Source: Pseudomonas sp. Bout1 (GTDB lineage: Bacteria; Pseudomonadota; Gammaproteobacteria; Pseudomonadales; Pseudomonadaceae). From it: 64,000 nt of DNA. Of the stretch, positions 9,287 through 18,822 are shown in pieces. The notes beneath the pieces are model-generated. The model saw nothing but the letters and a program-made list of their open reading frames with translations. It did not search any database and was not told the origin of the DNA. The stretch covers positions 1,813,001 to 1,877,000 of the forward strand of contig NZ_JAVIWK010000001.1 of assembly GCF_034314165.1 (NCBI RefSeq), read 5' to 3'. The stretch's first letter is position 1; every line of letters begins with the position of its first letter. The translations under genes were made by a program, and so were the position numbers.

Positions 9287-9933
9287 CTGACAACGCCTTT
9301 GCGCAAGCCGACCGCGAAGCCGTCTACCGCGCCATCGCCGAACGCCGCGACATGCGCCACTTCAGTGGCGGCAGCGTTGCCCCCGAATTGCTCCAGCGCC
9401 TGCTGCAAGCGGCCCACCAGGCACCGAGCGTCGGCCTGATGCAGCCGTGGCGTTTTATCCGCATCAGCGACCGCAACCTGCGCAGCCAGATCCAGCAACT
9501 GGTGGAAGAAGAGCGCGTACGCACCGCCGAGGCCCTCGGCGAGCGCTCCGACCAGTTCATGAAGCTCAAGGTCGAAGGCATCAACGACTGCGCCGAAGTG
9601 CTGGTGGCTGCGCTGATGGACGACCGCGAGCGGCATATCTTCGGGCGCCGCACCTTGCCGGAAATGGACATGGCGTCGTTGTCCTGTGCAATCCAGAATC
9701 TATGGCTGGCAGCTCGCGTCGAAGGCTTGGGCATGGGCTGGGTCTCGCTGTTCGAACCCCAGGCCCTGGCCGACCTGCTGGGCCTGCCGCCCGGCGCCAA
9801 GCCGTTGGCCGTGTTGTGCCTGGGCCCGGTGAGCGAGTTCTATCCGGCACCGATGTTGCAGCTTGAAGGCTGGACCGAACCACGGCCACTGAGTGACATG
9901 CTGTATGAGAATGTTTGGGGAGTGAGTCAATGA
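9283..9933 (+). CDS. bluB: 5,6-dimethylbenzimidazole synthase
   Basis: A 216-aa nitroreductase-fold flavoprotein that fragments reduced FMN with oxygen to form the lower ligand of B12. The conserved start [14 protein letters not shown], the region [17 protein letters not shown] and the later [17 protein letters not shown] identify BluB. The ATG overlaps the cobB stop (ATGA). Its presence marks an aerobic, self-sufficient pathway: the cell makes its own dimethylbenzimidazole for CobT. Confidence 0.95.
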   Translation: MTDNAFAQADREAVYRAIAERRDMRHFSGGSVAPELLQRLLQAAHQAPSVGLMQPWRFIRISDRNLRSQIQQLVEEERVRTAEALGERSDQFMKLKVEGINDCAEVLVAALMDDRERHIFGRRTLPEMDMASLSCAIQNLWLAARVEGLGMGWVSLFEPQALADLLGLPPGAKPLAVLCLGPVSEFYPAPMLQLEGWTEPRPLSDMLYENVWGVSQ

Positions 9934-10838
9934 GTGTGGCCTTGCTGAGTGTCGCTGCGGTGGCGCTGGATGCGCTGCTGGGCGAGCCCAGGCGCTGGCA
10001 TCCGCTGGTGGCGTTCGGCAATTTTGCCGGGCGCATCGAGCAGCGTTTCAACTCCGGAGGCCGTGGCTGGCGCAGCCATGGCGTGACGGCGTGGGTGATT
10101 GCGGTAGTGCCGCTGACCTTGTTGGCCACGGCCCTGTCGTGGGCGCCTTACATCGGCTGGGTAGTGGAAATCCTCGCGCTGTATTGCGCCCTCGGCATGC
10201 GCAGCCTCGGCGAACATGTACTGCCGGTAGCACAAGCCCTGCGCAGCGATGACCTGGACGAAGCGCGCAAACGCGTCAGCTACTTGGTGAGCCGTCAGAC
10301 CAGCGAACTGGACAGCACCGAAGTCGCCCGCGCCGCCACCGAATCGGTGCTGGAAAACGGCAGCGACGCGGTATTCGCCGCCCTGTTCTGGTTTGTGGTC
10401 GCTGGCGTGCCGGGCGTGGTGCTCTATCGTCTGAGCAACACCCTGGACGCCATGTGGGGCTATCGCAATGAACGCTTTGAACGCTTCGGCTGGGCCGCGG
10501 CAAAGATCGACGACGTGCTCAACTACATTCCGGCACGCCTGGTGGCGTTGACCTACGCGCTGCTGGGCAAAACCCGTCTGGCCCTCACATGCTGGCGCAA
10601 CCAGGGCCCGACATGGGACAGCCCCAACGCCGGCCCGGTGATGGCGGCGGGGGCTGGCGCCCTTGGCGTGGAACTGGGCGGCGCGGCGATTTATCACGGC
10701 GAACTGCACCAGCGCCCGCCACTGGGCGAAGGCCCGCCGGCGGATGCCGATTCCATCGAGCGCGGCTGGCAACTGGTGCAACGCGGCGTGTGGCTGTGGT
10801 TGCTGATCCTGTGCGTGGGGGCTGAGTTTTATGCTTGA
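9930..10838 (+). CDS. cobD: Adenosylcobinamide-phosphate synthase (CbiB/CobD)
   Basis: A 302-aa membrane protein that attaches aminopropanol (phosphate) to adenosylcobyric acid. The family stretches [17 protein letters not shown] near the N-terminus, [29 protein letters not shown] and [20 protein letters not shown] are all present, with four to five hydrophobic segments. The start is the ATG at 9930, which overlaps the bluB stop; the upstream in-frame GTG at 9915 would lie inside bluB. Called cobD in the P. denitrificans naming and cbiB in Salmonella. Confidence 0.95.
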   Translation: MSVALLSVAAVALDALLGEPRRWHPLVAFGNFAGRIEQRFNSGGRGWRSHGVTAWVIAVVPLTLLATALSWAPYIGWVVEILALYCALGMRSLGEHVLPVAQALRSDDLDEARKRVSYLVSRQTSELDSTEVARAATESVLENGSDAVFAALFWFVVAGVPGVVLYRLSNTLDAMWGYRNERFERFGWAAAKIDDVLNYIPARLVALTYALLGKTRLALTCWRNQGPTWDSPNAGPVMAAGAGALGVELGGAAIYHGELHQRPPLGEGPPADADSIERGWQLVQRGVWLWLLILCVGAEFYA

Positions 10839-11820
10839 ACACGGTGGCCGCTTGCGCAAGGCGGCGATGCAGTACGGCATTCCCGAGGCCGAGTGGCTGG
10901 ACCTGTCCAGCGGCCTGGCGCCGTGGCCGTTCCCGATCCCGCAAATTCCGCAGCGGGCCTGGGCGCGCCTGCCGGAAACCGATGACGGCCTGGAGCAGGC
11001 GGCCTGCGAATATTACGGCGCAACCCAAGTACTGCCGGTGGCCGGCTCCCAGGCGGCGATCCAGCTGCTGCCGCGCCTGCGCCGGGCGGGCAAGGTTGGC
11101 GTGCTGTCACCGTGTTACGCCGAACACGCCGAAGCCTGGCGCCGCGCTGGCTATATCGTGCGCGAAGTGCAGGAGCAGGAGGTCGACTTCTTCCTCGACA
11201 GCCTCGACGTGTTGGTGGTGGTCAACCCCAACAACCCCACCGGCCTGAGCCTGAGCCCGCAACGCCTGTTGGACTGGCACGCCCGCCTGGCCCAGCGCGG
11301 CGGCTGGCTGGTGGTGGACGAAGCCTTCATGGACATCACCCCGCAATTAAGCCTTGCGAGCCAGGCCAATCAGGTCGGGCTGATCGTGCTGCGCTCATTC
11401 GGCAAATTCTTCGGCCTGGCCGGGGTGCGGCTGGGGTTCGTGCTGGCCGAGCGCAAGCTGCTCAAGCTGCTCGCCGAACAGGTGGGGCCGTGGGCCGTCA
11501 GCGGGCCGACGCGGGTGCTTGGGCAAATATGCCTGGGTGATACCGCCGGCCATGCGCAACAGCGGCTGCGTTGCGAGGCGGCCAGCCAGCGCCTGTTTGA
11601 CCTGCTTGAGTGCCATGGCTTGCGGCCTCAGGGCGGCTGCGCGTTGTTCCAGTGGATGATCACGGACCGGGCCGAGCAGTTGCATGAATTCATGGCCCAG
11701 CGTGGCATTCTGTTGCGCCTGTTTGTCGACAACAGCAGCCTGCGTTTCGGCCTGCCGGACACCGAGGCCGACTGGCTGCGGCTGGAACAGGCACTGTGCG
11801 CCTACAAGGAAGCCTCATGA
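10831..11820 (+). CDS. cobC: Threonine-phosphate decarboxylase (PLP)
   Basis: A 329-aa fold-type I PLP enzyme of the histidinol-phosphate aminotransferase family that makes (R)-1-amino-2-propanol phosphate for the nucleotide-loop linker. The N-terminus [22 protein letters not shown] (cofactor site), VVDEAFMD (pyridine-N contact Asp) and [17 protein letters not shown] (PLP lysine) are seen. It overlaps cobD by 8 bases and cobQ by 4. Salmonella would call it cobD; I use the P. denitrificans name. Confidence 0.94.
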   Translation: MLEHGGRLRKAAMQYGIPEAEWLDLSSGLAPWPFPIPQIPQRAWARLPETDDGLEQAACEYYGATQVLPVAGSQAAIQLLPRLRRAGKVGVLSPCYAEHAEAWRRAGYIVREVQEQEVDFFLDSLDVLVVVNPNNPTGLSLSPQRLLDWHARLAQRGGWLVVDEAFMDITPQLSLASQANQVGLIVLRSFGKFFGLAGVRLGFVLAERKLLKLLAEQVGPWAVSGPTRVLGQICLGDTAGHAQQRLRCEAASQRLFDLLECHGLRPQGGCALFQWMITDRAEQLHEFMAQRGILLRLFVDNSSLRFGLPDTEADWLRLEQALCAYKEAS

Positions 11821-13268
11821 GTACCTTGATGGTGCAGGGCACCACCTCCGACGCCGGCAAAAGTACGTTGGTGACTGCACTCTGCCGCTGGCTGGTGCGG
11901 CAGGGCATCCCGGTGGCGCCCTTCAAACCACAGAACATGGCGCTCAACAGCGCCGTGACGGCCGAAGGTGGCGAAATTGGCCGGGCCCAGGCGGTGCAGG
12001 CCCAGGCTGCGAACCTGGCGCCCCATACCGACATGAACCCGGTGCTGCTCAAGCCCAATAGCGACACGGGCTCCCAGGTGATTATCCATGGGCGCGCCGT
12101 GACCACCATGAATGCCGTGGCTTATCACGATTACAAAGCCATCGCGATGCAGGCGGTGCTCGCCTCTCATGCGCGGTTGAGTGCGGCGTATCCGGTGGTG
12201 ATGGTCGAGGGCGCGGGCTCGCCTGCGGAGATCAACCTGCGGGCGAATGACATTGCCAACATGGGCTTTGCCGAAGCGGTGGACTGCCCGGTGCTGCTGA
12301 TTGCCGACATCAATCGTGGCGGGGTGTTTGCGCACCTTGTGGGCACGCTGGAGTTGTTGTCGCCGACCGAACAGGCGCGGGTCAAAGGGTTCATCATCAA
12401 TCGGTTTCGCGGGGACATTGCGCTGTTGCAGCCGGGGCTGGATTGGTTGGAAGCGCGTACGGGCAAGCCGGTGGTGGGGGTGTTGCCGTATGTGATGGAT
12501 TTGCATCTGGAGGCTGAAGACGGCATCGACCGGCGTCAGATCGACAAGGCGGCGCAGGTGCTCAAGGTGGTGGTGCCGGTGTTGCCGCGGATCAGCAATC
12601 ACACGGATTTTGATCCACTGCGGTTGCATCCGCAGGTGGATTTGCAGTTTGTGGGGCCGGGGCAGGCGATTCCTGCGGCGGATCTGATTATTTTGCCGGG
12701 CTCGAAGAGTGTGCGCAGTGATTTGGCGTATTTGCGGGCCAATGGGTGGGACACGGCGCTGGCGCGGCATTTGCGTTATGGCGGGAAGGTGTTGGGGATT
12801 TGTGGTGGGTTGCAGATGCTCGGGGAGCAGGTGCATGACCCGCTTGGGTTGGAAGGGCCTTGCGGTTCCAGTGATGGGTTGGGGTTGTTGACGTTTAGTA
12901 CGACGTTGGAGGAGGAGAAGCAGTTGCGCAATGTGCGCGGGCGGCTGTTGCTGGAGGATGCCGAGGTGAGTGGGTATGAGATCCACGCGGGCGTGACCAG
13001 TGGCGCTGGCTTGGTACGGGCTGCGGTTCGGTTGGACGATGGGCGCATGGATGGGGCTCAGAGTGAGGATGGGCAGGTATTGGGCACCTATCTGCATGGG
13101 GTGTTTGAGACTGCGGCTGCGTGTAGTGCGCTGTTGCGGTGGGCTGGGCTGGAGGATGTGCAGGAGGTGGATTATCACGGGTTGCGGGAGCGGGATATTG
13201 AGCGGTTGGCGGATCTGGTAGAGCGGCATTTGGATACGGGGTTGTTGCGCTCATTGTGTGGGGTTTGA
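11817..13268 (+). CDS. cobQ: Cobyric acid synthase
   Basis: A 483-aa glutamine amidotransferase that amidates side chains b, d, e and g of the corrin ring. The N-terminal ATPase P-loop is [13 protein letters not shown]; the glutaminase Cys is in [13 protein letters not shown] and the His in GTYLHGVFE. The start at 11817 overlaps the cobC stop. From about 12400 to the stop the coding strand becomes strikingly G/T-rich with many TTG, GTG and GGG codons, unlike the 5' part of the same gene and unlike cobU beyond the inverted repeat. Confidence 0.95.
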   Translation: MSTLMVQGTTSDAGKSTLVTALCRWLVRQGIPVAPFKPQNMALNSAVTAEGGEIGRAQAVQAQAANLAPHTDMNPVLLKPNSDTGSQVIIHGRAVTTMNAVAYHDYKAIAMQAVLASHARLSAAYPVVMVEGAGSPAEINLRANDIANMGFAEAVDCPVLLIADINRGGVFAHLVGTLELLSPTEQARVKGFIINRFRGDIALLQPGLDWLEARTGKPVVGVLPYVMDLHLEAEDGIDRRQIDKAAQVLKVVVPVLPRISNHTDFDPLRLHPQVDLQFVGPGQAIPAADLIILPGSKSVRSDLAYLRANGWDTALARHLRYGGKVLGICGGLQMLGEQVHDPLGLEGPCGSSDGLGLLTFSTTLEEEKQLRNVRGRLLLEDAEVSGYEIHAGVTSGAGLVRAAVRLDDGRMDGAQSEDGQVLGTYLHGVFETAAACSALLRWAGLEDVQEVDYHGLRERDIERLADLVERHLDTGLLRSLCGV

Positions 13269-13284
13269 GTTGTTGGTGTTGGAT

Positions 13285-14064
13285 GGTGTGTATATCCGTT
13301 GCTGCGGTAACGGCTTCTTATGGTTCCGCTCTTACAGCGGGTCACTTTTGGCAAACGCCCCAAAAGTAACCAAAAGGTCTTTGCCCCACCACTCGGTGCC
13401 TCGCTTAGGCTCGGCATGCCCGCAATCAGACCCGTCTCCGCGGGCCGCCGCGACGGGCCATCCATGGCCCGGCGCGGCTAAATCGGCATCCTTGCCGATT
13501 TACCCGCTCCACCGTGCCTGCTTGCGGCCATCGTGGTTGACGGGGCCTGCAGATCAAGGTCAACAGCAAGAGCACGGCGGCCTGAAAGCCGACCTGAGTG
13601 TTAAAAGCCAGATCAAAAGCTGTAGGAGCTGGCTTGCCGGCGATGCAGGCGACTCGGTTTTTCAGATGTGCCGAGGTGATGCCATCGCAGGCAAGCCAGC
13701 TCCCACATTGGAACCGTGCCTGCTTTAGCTTTTGATCTGGCTTTATAACACTCAAGCCGGCCTGTAGGCCGCTGTGTTCTTGATCTTGCTTGTGATCTTG
13801 ATCTGACTGCCCCATTCAGCCCGAGGCCGAACGCAGGGATTGAGGAGCGGGTAAACCGGCAGGACGCCGGTTTAGCCGCGACGGGCCAGGGACGGGCCGT
13901 CGCGGCGGCCCGCGGAGCAATGCCTTCGTTCGGGCACACCGAGCCTAGGCGAGGTGCCGACAGGCGGGGCAGAGCGTTTTGGTTACTTTTGCGCTTTTCA
14001 AAAGTGACCCGCTGTAAGAGCGGAACCAATTGAAGCCGTTACGAAAACAACGGATATACACACC
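13285..14064. repeat. 780-bp nested giant inverted repeat in the cob operon
   Basis: The outer arms run from GGTGTGTATATCCGTTG at 13285 to its complement ending at 14064. Shared landmarks include TTCCGCTCTTACAGCGGGTC and AAAAGTAACCAAAA (left) against their complements at right, with a GCCGATTTACCCGCTCC / GAGCGGGTAAACCGGC boundary; by eye identity is about 80-85%. Inside lies a second imperfect arm pair (about 13551-13622 and 13724-13805, sharing AAAAGC(C)AGATCAAAAGC), and the centre is a REP pair (13621-13708). Short frames inside are by-products of the repeat. The region of about 800 bp has no gene. Confidence 0.88.
13621..13708. repeat. REP pair at the centre of the inverted repeat
   Basis: Two facing REP units, TGTAGGAGCTGGCTTGCCGG at the left and ATCGCAGGCAAGCCAGCTCC at the right, separated by about 40 bases that contain CTCGG/CCGAG complements. 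Confidence 0.9.
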
Positions 14065-14086
14065 GTCAAAAGCAGAGAAAACCCCC

Positions 14087-14608
14087 ATGCTCCAGTTGAT
14101 CCTCGGCGGCGCCCGCTCCGGCAAAAGCCGCCTGGCTGAAAAACTCGCCACCGACAGCGGCCTAAACGTCACCTACATAGCCACCAGCCAACCCCTGGAC
14201 GGCGAAATGAACGAACGCGTGGCCATCCACCGCCAACGCCGCCCAGCCGAATGGGCCCTGATCGAAGAACCCCTGGAACTCGCCCGCACCCTGCGCGAAA
14301 ACGCCGCCGCCGACCGCTGCCTGCTGGTCGACTGCCTCACGCTGTGGCTCACCAACCTCCTCATGCTCGAAACCCCCGACCGTCTAAAGGAAGAGCGCGA
14401 AGCCCTGCTACAAACCCTGGCCTCTCTGCCAGGAGAAATCATTTTTGTCAGCAACGAGACCGGACTGGGTGTCGTCCCGCTGGGCGAATTGACTCGCCGC
14501 TATGTCGATGAAGCCGGTTGGCTGCATCAAGCCTTGGCCGAACGTTGTCAGCGCGTCGTCCTGACCGTCGCCGGCCTGCCCCTGACTTTAAAAGGTACTG
14601 CGTTATGA
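14087..14608 (+). CDS. cobU: Adenosylcobinamide kinase / guanylyltransferase
   Basis: A 173-aa bifunctional enzyme that phosphorylates adenosylcobinamide and transfers GMP to it. The P-loop GGARSGKS is at residues 6-13 and the conserved [12 protein letters not shown] and [12 protein letters not shown] motifs follow. The frame is open from 14030, but that part is the right arm of the inverted repeat; [12 protein letters not shown] at 14087 is the family start. Also named cobP. The coding strand is very C/A-rich, opposite to the cobQ 3' half. Confidence 0.95.
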   Translation: MLQLILGGARSGKSRLAEKLATDSGLNVTYIATSQPLDGEMNERVAIHRQRRPAEWALIEEPLELARTLRENAAADRCLLVDCLTLWLTNLLMLETPDRLKEEREALLQTLASLPGEIIFVSNETGLGVVPLGELTRRYVDEAGWLHQALAERCQRVVLTVAGLPLTLKGTAL

Positions 14609-15660
14609 CCAACACCTGGTGGCTCAACCCCTGCAAAGCAATCGACACCCAGGCCCACGAACACGCCCTGGCCCGTCAACAGCAACTGACCAAACCCGCC
14701 GGCTCCCTCGGCCAATTGGAAGCTGTGGCCGTGCAATTGGCCGGCCTCCAGGGCCAGGTCAAACCCAGCGTCGACCACCTGTGGATCGCCATCTTCGCCG
14801 GCGACCACGGCGTCGTCGCCGAAGGGGTCTCCGCCTTCCCCCAGGAAGTCACCGGCCAGATGCTCCACAACTTCGTCACAGGCGGCGCCGCCATCAGCGT
14901 GCTCGCCCGCCAACTCGACGCGAAACTGGAAGTGGTCGACCTCGGCACCATCACTCCCACACTGAGCCTGCCCGGCGTACGTCACCTCAACATCGGCCCC
15001 GGCACCGCCAACTTCGTCAAAGGCCCGGCAATGACCGAAGCCCAAGGCCAACTGGCCTTGCAAGCCGGCCGCGACAGCGTGCATCGCGCCATCGCAAGCG
15101 GCGCGCAGCTGTTTATCGGCGGCGAAATGGGCATCGGCAACACCACCGCCGCCAGCGCCCTGGCTTGCGGGTTGCTGGACTGCCAGGTCAGCGACCTGAC
15201 CGGCCCCGGCACCGGCCTGGACGCCCAGGGCGTCAGCCACAAAGTCGCCGTCATCGAACGCGCCCTGGCACTGCACGCCGGCGACCGTAACGACGCACTG
15301 AAAACCCTGTTCAACCTCGGCGGCTTCGAAATTGCCGCGCTGGTCGGCGCCTACCTGGCCTGCGCCCAAGAGGGCGTGGTAGTACTGGTCGACGGCTTTA
15401 TTTGCACCGTCGCGGCGCTGGTCGCCACTCGCCTTAATCCCGCTTGCCGCGAATGGCTGCTGTTCGGCCACCGCGGTGCCGAGCCCGGCCATCGTCATGT
15501 GCTGCAAAGCCTCAACGCCGAACCACTGTTGGAGCTCGGCCTGCGCTTGGGTGAAGGCAGCGGCGCAGCACTGGCCGTGCCTCTGTTGCGGCTGGCCTGC
15601 GCACTGCACGGGCAAATGGCGACCTTCGCCGAAGCAGCCGTGGCGGACCGTCCGGCATGA
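14605..15660 (+). CDS. cobT: Nicotinate-nucleotide-dimethylbenzimidazole phosphoribosyltransferase
   Basis: A 351-aa enzyme that makes alpha-ribazole phosphate from NaMN and the dimethylbenzimidazole supplied by BluB. Identifying stretches are [19 protein letters not shown] at the start, [34 protein letters not shown] and the C-terminal [15 protein letters not shown] with [15 protein letters not shown] carrying the catalytic Glu. The ATG overlaps the cobU stop; the longer frame from 14518 lies within cobU. Confidence 0.95.
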   Translation: MTNTWWLNPCKAIDTQAHEHALARQQQLTKPAGSLGQLEAVAVQLAGLQGQVKPSVDHLWIAIFAGDHGVVAEGVSAFPQEVTGQMLHNFVTGGAAISVLARQLDAKLEVVDLGTITPTLSLPGVRHLNIGPGTANFVKGPAMTEAQGQLALQAGRDSVHRAIASGAQLFIGGEMGIGNTTAASALACGLLDCQVSDLTGPGTGLDAQGVSHKVAVIERALALHAGDRNDALKTLFNLGGFEIAALVGAYLACAQEGVVVLVDGFICTVAALVATRLNPACREWLLFGHRGAEPGHRHVLQSLNAEPLLELGLRLGEGSGAALAVPLLRLACALHGQMATFAEAAVADRPA

Positions 15661-16232
15661 CCTTGCACCTGGACCTGTTGCGCCACGGCGAGACCGAACT
15701 GGACGGCGGCTTGCGCGGCAGCCTGGACGATGCGCTCACCGCCAGGGGCTGGGAGCAGATGCGCGCGGCGGTGGTAGAGCAGGGCCCGTGGGACCGTCTG
15801 GTCAGCTCGCCGCTGCAGCGTTGCGCGCGGTTTGCCGATGAGTTGGGTGCGCGCCTTAACCTGCGGGTCACCCTGGAAAAAGATCTACAGGAGCTGCACT
15901 TCGGCGCATGGGAAGGGCAGAGCGCCGCAGCCTTGATGGAAACCGATGCCGACGCGTTGGGGCTGTTCTGGGCTGACCCGTACAGTTTCACACCACCTCA
16001 GGGCGAGCCGGTTTCGCAGTTCGCCGCACGCGTACTGGGCGCTGTCACCCGTTTGCATCAAGCTTATGACGGCCAGCGAGTGCTGTTGATCAGCCATGGC
16101 GGCGTCATGCGCCTGCTGCTCGCCCAGGCGCGCGGTTGGCCTCGTGAGCAACTGTTGAATGTGGAAGTCGGCCATGGTGGCCTGTTCAGCCTGCAGGTCG
16201 AGGCTGATGGCGTATTCAAGGAAGGAATCTGA
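15657..16232 (+). CDS. cobC: Alpha-ribazole phosphatase, histidine phosphatase family
   Basis: A 191-aa phosphoglycerate-mutase-like phosphatase. The phospho-accepting motif [12 protein letters not shown] is at residues 6-17, [14 protein letters not shown] follows, and [13 protein letters not shown] supplies the second catalytic His. Inside the cob operon and overlapping cobT by 4 bases, its job is most likely removal of the phosphate from alpha-ribazole-P or adenosylcobalamin-P. It carries the same symbol as the decarboxylase gene above because the two naming systems clash. Confidence 0.9.
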   Translation: MTLHLDLLRHGETELDGGLRGSLDDALTARGWEQMRAAVVEQGPWDRLVSSPLQRCARFADELGARLNLRVTLEKDLQELHFGAWEGQSAAALMETDADALGLFWADPYSFTPPQGEPVSQFAARVLGAVTRLHQAYDGQRVLLISHGGVMRLLLAQARGWPREQLLNVEVGHGGLFSLQVEADGVFKEGI

Positions 16233-16234
16233 GC

Positions 16235-16963
16235 ATGCTGGCGTTCTGGATCGCCTTGCAGTTTCTCAGCAGCCTGCCGATTCGCTTGCCCGGCATGCCG
16301 CAGCCGCAGGAGCTGGGACGGTCGTTGCTGTTTTATCCCGTGGTGGGGCTGCTGTTCGGGCTGTTGCTGTGGGTTTTGAACGCCGTGTTGATGGGCGCAC
16401 CGTTGCTGCTGCATGCCGCGTTGCTGTTGACTGCATGGGTGTTGCTCAGTGGCGGCCTGCACCTGGACGGCCTGGCCGACAGCGCCGACGCTTGGCTGGG
16501 TGGCTTCGGCGACCGCGAGCGCACCCTGACCATCATGAAAGACCCGCGCAGCGGGCCGATCGCGGTGGTCACCCTCGGCCTGGTGTTGCTGCTCAAGTTC
16601 ACTGCGCTGGTGGCGTTGATCGAACAGCACAACGGCGCCGCGCTGATCCTGGCCCCGTTGATCGGCCGCGCTTCGATGCTGGCACTGTTTCTCACTACGC
16701 GGTATGTACGCGCCGGCGGGTTGGGGCAGGCGTTGGCGGATCATCTACCACGGATCGTCGGCCAACAGGTGCTGATCCTCAGTGGTCTGGCGTGTATCTT
16801 GATTGGTGGTTTCAGCGGCGGCATCGCCGTGTTGCTGGCGGCCCTGTGCTTTATCGGGTTGCGCCAATTGATGGTCAATCGCCTCGGTGGCACCACCGGC
16901 GACACCGCCGGCGCGCTGCTGGAGCTTTTGGAAGTTGCGGTGCTCATCGGCCTGGCGCTGTAA
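16235..16963 (+). CDS. cobS: Adenosylcobinamide-GDP ribazoletransferase
   Basis: A 242-aa polytopic membrane protein that joins adenosylcobinamide-GDP with alpha-ribazole (phosphate), the last assembly step. The N-terminus IALQFLSSLPIRLPGMP, the metal-binding GGLHLDGLADSADAWLGG and MKDPRSGPIAVV are diagnostic. It starts 2 bases after the phosphatase gene and ends the operon. Also named cobV. Confidence 0.95.
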   Translation: MLAFWIALQFLSSLPIRLPGMPQPQELGRSLLFYPVVGLLFGLLLWVLNAVLMGAPLLLHAALLLTAWVLLSGGLHLDGLADSADAWLGGFGDRERTLTIMKDPRSGPIAVVTLGLVLLLKFTALVALIEQHNGAALILAPLIGRASMLALFLTTRYVRAGGLGQALADHLPRIVGQQVLILSGLACILIGGFSGGIAVLLAALCFIGLRQLMVNRLGGTTGDTAGALLELLEVAVLIGLAL

Positions 16964-16988
16964 CAGTTTCTTGCATTTCACTAATCCC

Positions 16989-17000
16989 GGGTATATACAC
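16989..17000. promoter_or_regulatory. Probable MarR operator upstream of the MarR gene
   Basis: GGGTATATACAC, 5 bases before the MarR start codon, shares its core GGGTATATAC with the perfect palindrome found before the following MFS gene. Autoregulation is inferred. Confidence 0.6.
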
Positions 17001-17005
17001 GCTCC

Positions 17006-17410
17006 ATGCTCGATTCCCAATGTTTATGCACAAACCTGCGTCGCGCCGCTCGTGGCGTCAGCAGGCATTACGACGGCGCTCTCGACGGCTTCGGGATCAA
17101 CGTTGCCCAGTATTCTTTGCTGTGTAATCTGCAGCGCCTCGATCAACCGAGCATTTCCAGCCTGGCCGACGCCATGGGCCTGGACCGCAGCACGCTGGGG
17201 CGCAACCTGCGGGTGCTGGAGGGCGAAGGCCTGGTGCAACTGGTCGAGGGTGATGACTTGCGCAACCGCCTGGTGTTGCTGACCGAGGCGGGCAACGAAC
17301 GGCTCGTGGCGGCATTGCCGGCCTGGGAAGCGGCGCAGCAGAAATTGATTGATAAGTTGGGCGCCGAAAAGCGCGAAACCCTGTTGGCCTTGCTGGATGA
17401 ACTCGCTTGA
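17006..17410 (+). CDS. MarR family transcriptional regulator
   Basis: A 134-aa winged-helix repressor. The helix-turn-helix is in SISSLADAMGLDRSTLGRNL and the wing in LVQLVEGDDLRNRLVLL. Two cysteines near the N-terminus (SQCLCTNLRRAAR) could sense oxidants or electrophiles, as in several MarR proteins; this is inference. It lies 53 bp before an MFS transporter, and matching palindromes stand before both genes, pointing to local control of efflux. Confidence 0.9.
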   Translation: MLDSQCLCTNLRRAARGVSRHYDGALDGFGINVAQYSLLCNLQRLDQPSISSLADAMGLDRSTLGRNLRVLEGEGLVQLVEGDDLRNRLVLLTEAGNERLVAALPAWEAAQQKLIDKLGAEKRETLLALLDELA

Positions 17411-17431
17411 GGCGAGTTTGTTCGATGACAA

Positions 17432-17447
17432 GCGGGTATATACCCGC
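17432..17447. promoter_or_regulatory. Perfect 16-bp palindrome, probable MarR operator
   Basis: GCGGGTATATACCCGC lies in the 53-bp gap between the MarR gene and the MFS start, 16 bases before that start. The TATA centre and the repeat of its core upstream of the regulator gene make it the likely MarR binding site. Confidence 0.72.
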
Positions 17448-17463
17448 GACCGGAGAATAAGAA

Positions 17464-18672
17464 ATGACCTCGATGTGGCGCACCAGCGGTTGGATCCTTG
17501 TGGGGAGTGCGCTGATCCTCGCGTTGTCCCTGGGCGTGCGGCATGGTTTTGGCCTGTTCCTGGCGCCCATGAGTGCCGAGTTCGGCTGGGGCCGTGAAAC
17601 CTTTGCCTTTGCCATTGCCCTGCAAAACCTGATCTGGGGCCTGGCGCAGCCATTTACCGGGGCTCTGGCAGACCGTTTCGGTGCGACTAAAGCGGTACTG
17701 GTCGGTGGGGTGCTGTACGCCGCCGGCTTGGTGTTGATGGGCATGTCCGACTCCGCGTGGTCGTTGTCGCTGAGTGCGGGCTTGTTGATCGGGATTGGCT
17801 TGTCCGGCACCTCGTTCTCGGTGATTCTCGGGGTGGTTGGGCGCGCCGTGCCGCCGGAAAAGCGCAGCATGGCCATGGGTGTCGCCAGCGCCGCCGGCTC
17901 TTTCGGCCAGTTCGCCATGGTTCCGGGTACCCTGGGCCTGATCAGTTGGCTGGGCTGGTCGGCTGCACTGTTGGCGTTGGGCTTGATGGTGGCGCTGATT
18001 TTGCCCCTGGTCGCCATGCTCAAGGATCGGCCGTTGCCGGCAATGGTCGGCCAACAGACCTTGCGTGAAGCGCTGAGGGAAGCCTGTTCTCACTCCGGCT
18101 TCTGGCTGCTGGCATTCGGCTTTTTTGTCTGCGGTTTCCAGGTCGTGTTTATTGGCGTGCACTTACCGTCGTACCTGGTCGACCAGCACTTGCCAGCGTC
18201 AGTGGGCACTACGGTGCTGGCATTGATCGGCCTGTTCAATATCTTTGGCACGTATACCGCCGGATGGCTCGGCGGGCGCATGTCCAAGCCGCGCTTGTTG
18301 ACCGGTTTGTACCTGTTGCGAGCAGTGGTGATCGTGATTTTCCTGTGGGCGCCGGTGACGCAAACCAGTGCCTACCTGTTCGGCATGGCGATGGGCTTTT
18401 TATGGCTGTCGACCGTGCCATTGACCAATGGCACGGTGGCCACCTTGTTTGGTGTCAGAAACCTTTCCATGCTTGGTGGGATTGTGTTCCTGTTCCATCA
18501 ACTGGGTTCGTTCCTTGGCGGCTGGCTGGGCGGGGTGGTCTATGATCGAACCGGTAACTATGACTTGATCTGGCAGGTGGCAATCGTCCTGAGCCTGGTG
18601 GCAGCGGCCTTGAACTGGCCGGTGCGCGAGCGCCCGGTGGCACGTTTGCAGGCGCAAATGGGGGTGGCATGA
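17464..18672 (+). CDS. MFS transporter
   Basis: A 402-aa major facilitator with about 12 hydrophobic segments. The N-half carries VRHGFGLFLAPMSAEFGWGRE, typical of the OFA/monocarboxylate-like branch, and the loop 2-3 motif GALADRFGATKAVLVGG. The C-half has a similar loop WLGGRMSKPRLLTGLYLLR. Substrate unknown. Likely repressed by the adjacent MarR protein; a 39-aa membrane peptide gene overlaps its stop. Confidence 0.9.
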   Translation: MTSMWRTSGWILVGSALILALSLGVRHGFGLFLAPMSAEFGWGRETFAFAIALQNLIWGLAQPFTGALADRFGATKAVLVGGVLYAAGLVLMGMSDSAWSLSLSAGLLIGIGLSGTSFSVILGVVGRAVPPEKRSMAMGVASAAGSFGQFAMVPGTLGLISWLGWSAALLALGLMVALILPLVAMLKDRPLPAMVGQQTLREALREACSHSGFWLLAFGFFVCGFQVVFIGVHLPSYLVDQHLPASVGTTVLALIGLFNIFGTYTAGWLGGRMSKPRLLTGLYLLRAVVIVIFLWAPVTQTSAYLFGMAMGFLWLSTVPLTNGTVATLFGVRNLSMLGGIVFLFHQLGSFLGGWLGGVVYDRTGNYDLIWQVAIVLSLVAAALNWPVRERPVARLQAQMGVA

Positions 18673-18788
18673 ATTCGACCTGGCATTGGCTCGGCGCCGC
18701 AGGGGCTGCAATCTTGCTGCTCCTGGCGTGGTGGGGCTGGCAACAAGGTGGCCTGGCATTGATGCAGTTGGGCATGGCGATCTGTTAA
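18669..18788 (+). CDS. Small single-span membrane protein (39 aa)
   Basis: The ATG at 18669 overlaps the MFS stop (ATGA) and opens a 39-codon frame beginning MNSTWHWLGAAGAAILLLLA and ending LMQLGMAIC. One hydrophobic helix with a Trp-rich end spans residues 8-24. Translational coupling to the transporter and the clean membrane profile suggest a real small accessory protein. No family was recognised. Confidence 0.6.
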   Translation: MNSTWHWLGAAGAAILLLLAWWGWQQGGLALMQLGMAIC

Positions 18789-18822
18789 GTTCTGTGTCTG
18801 AGACTTCTCAAGGACACATGAC

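Noticed and set aside
13258..14029. Three short frames (up to 156 codons) in the cob inverted repeat
   Set aside because: They are made of palindrome and REP sequence, mirror each other on the two strands and have no start signal.
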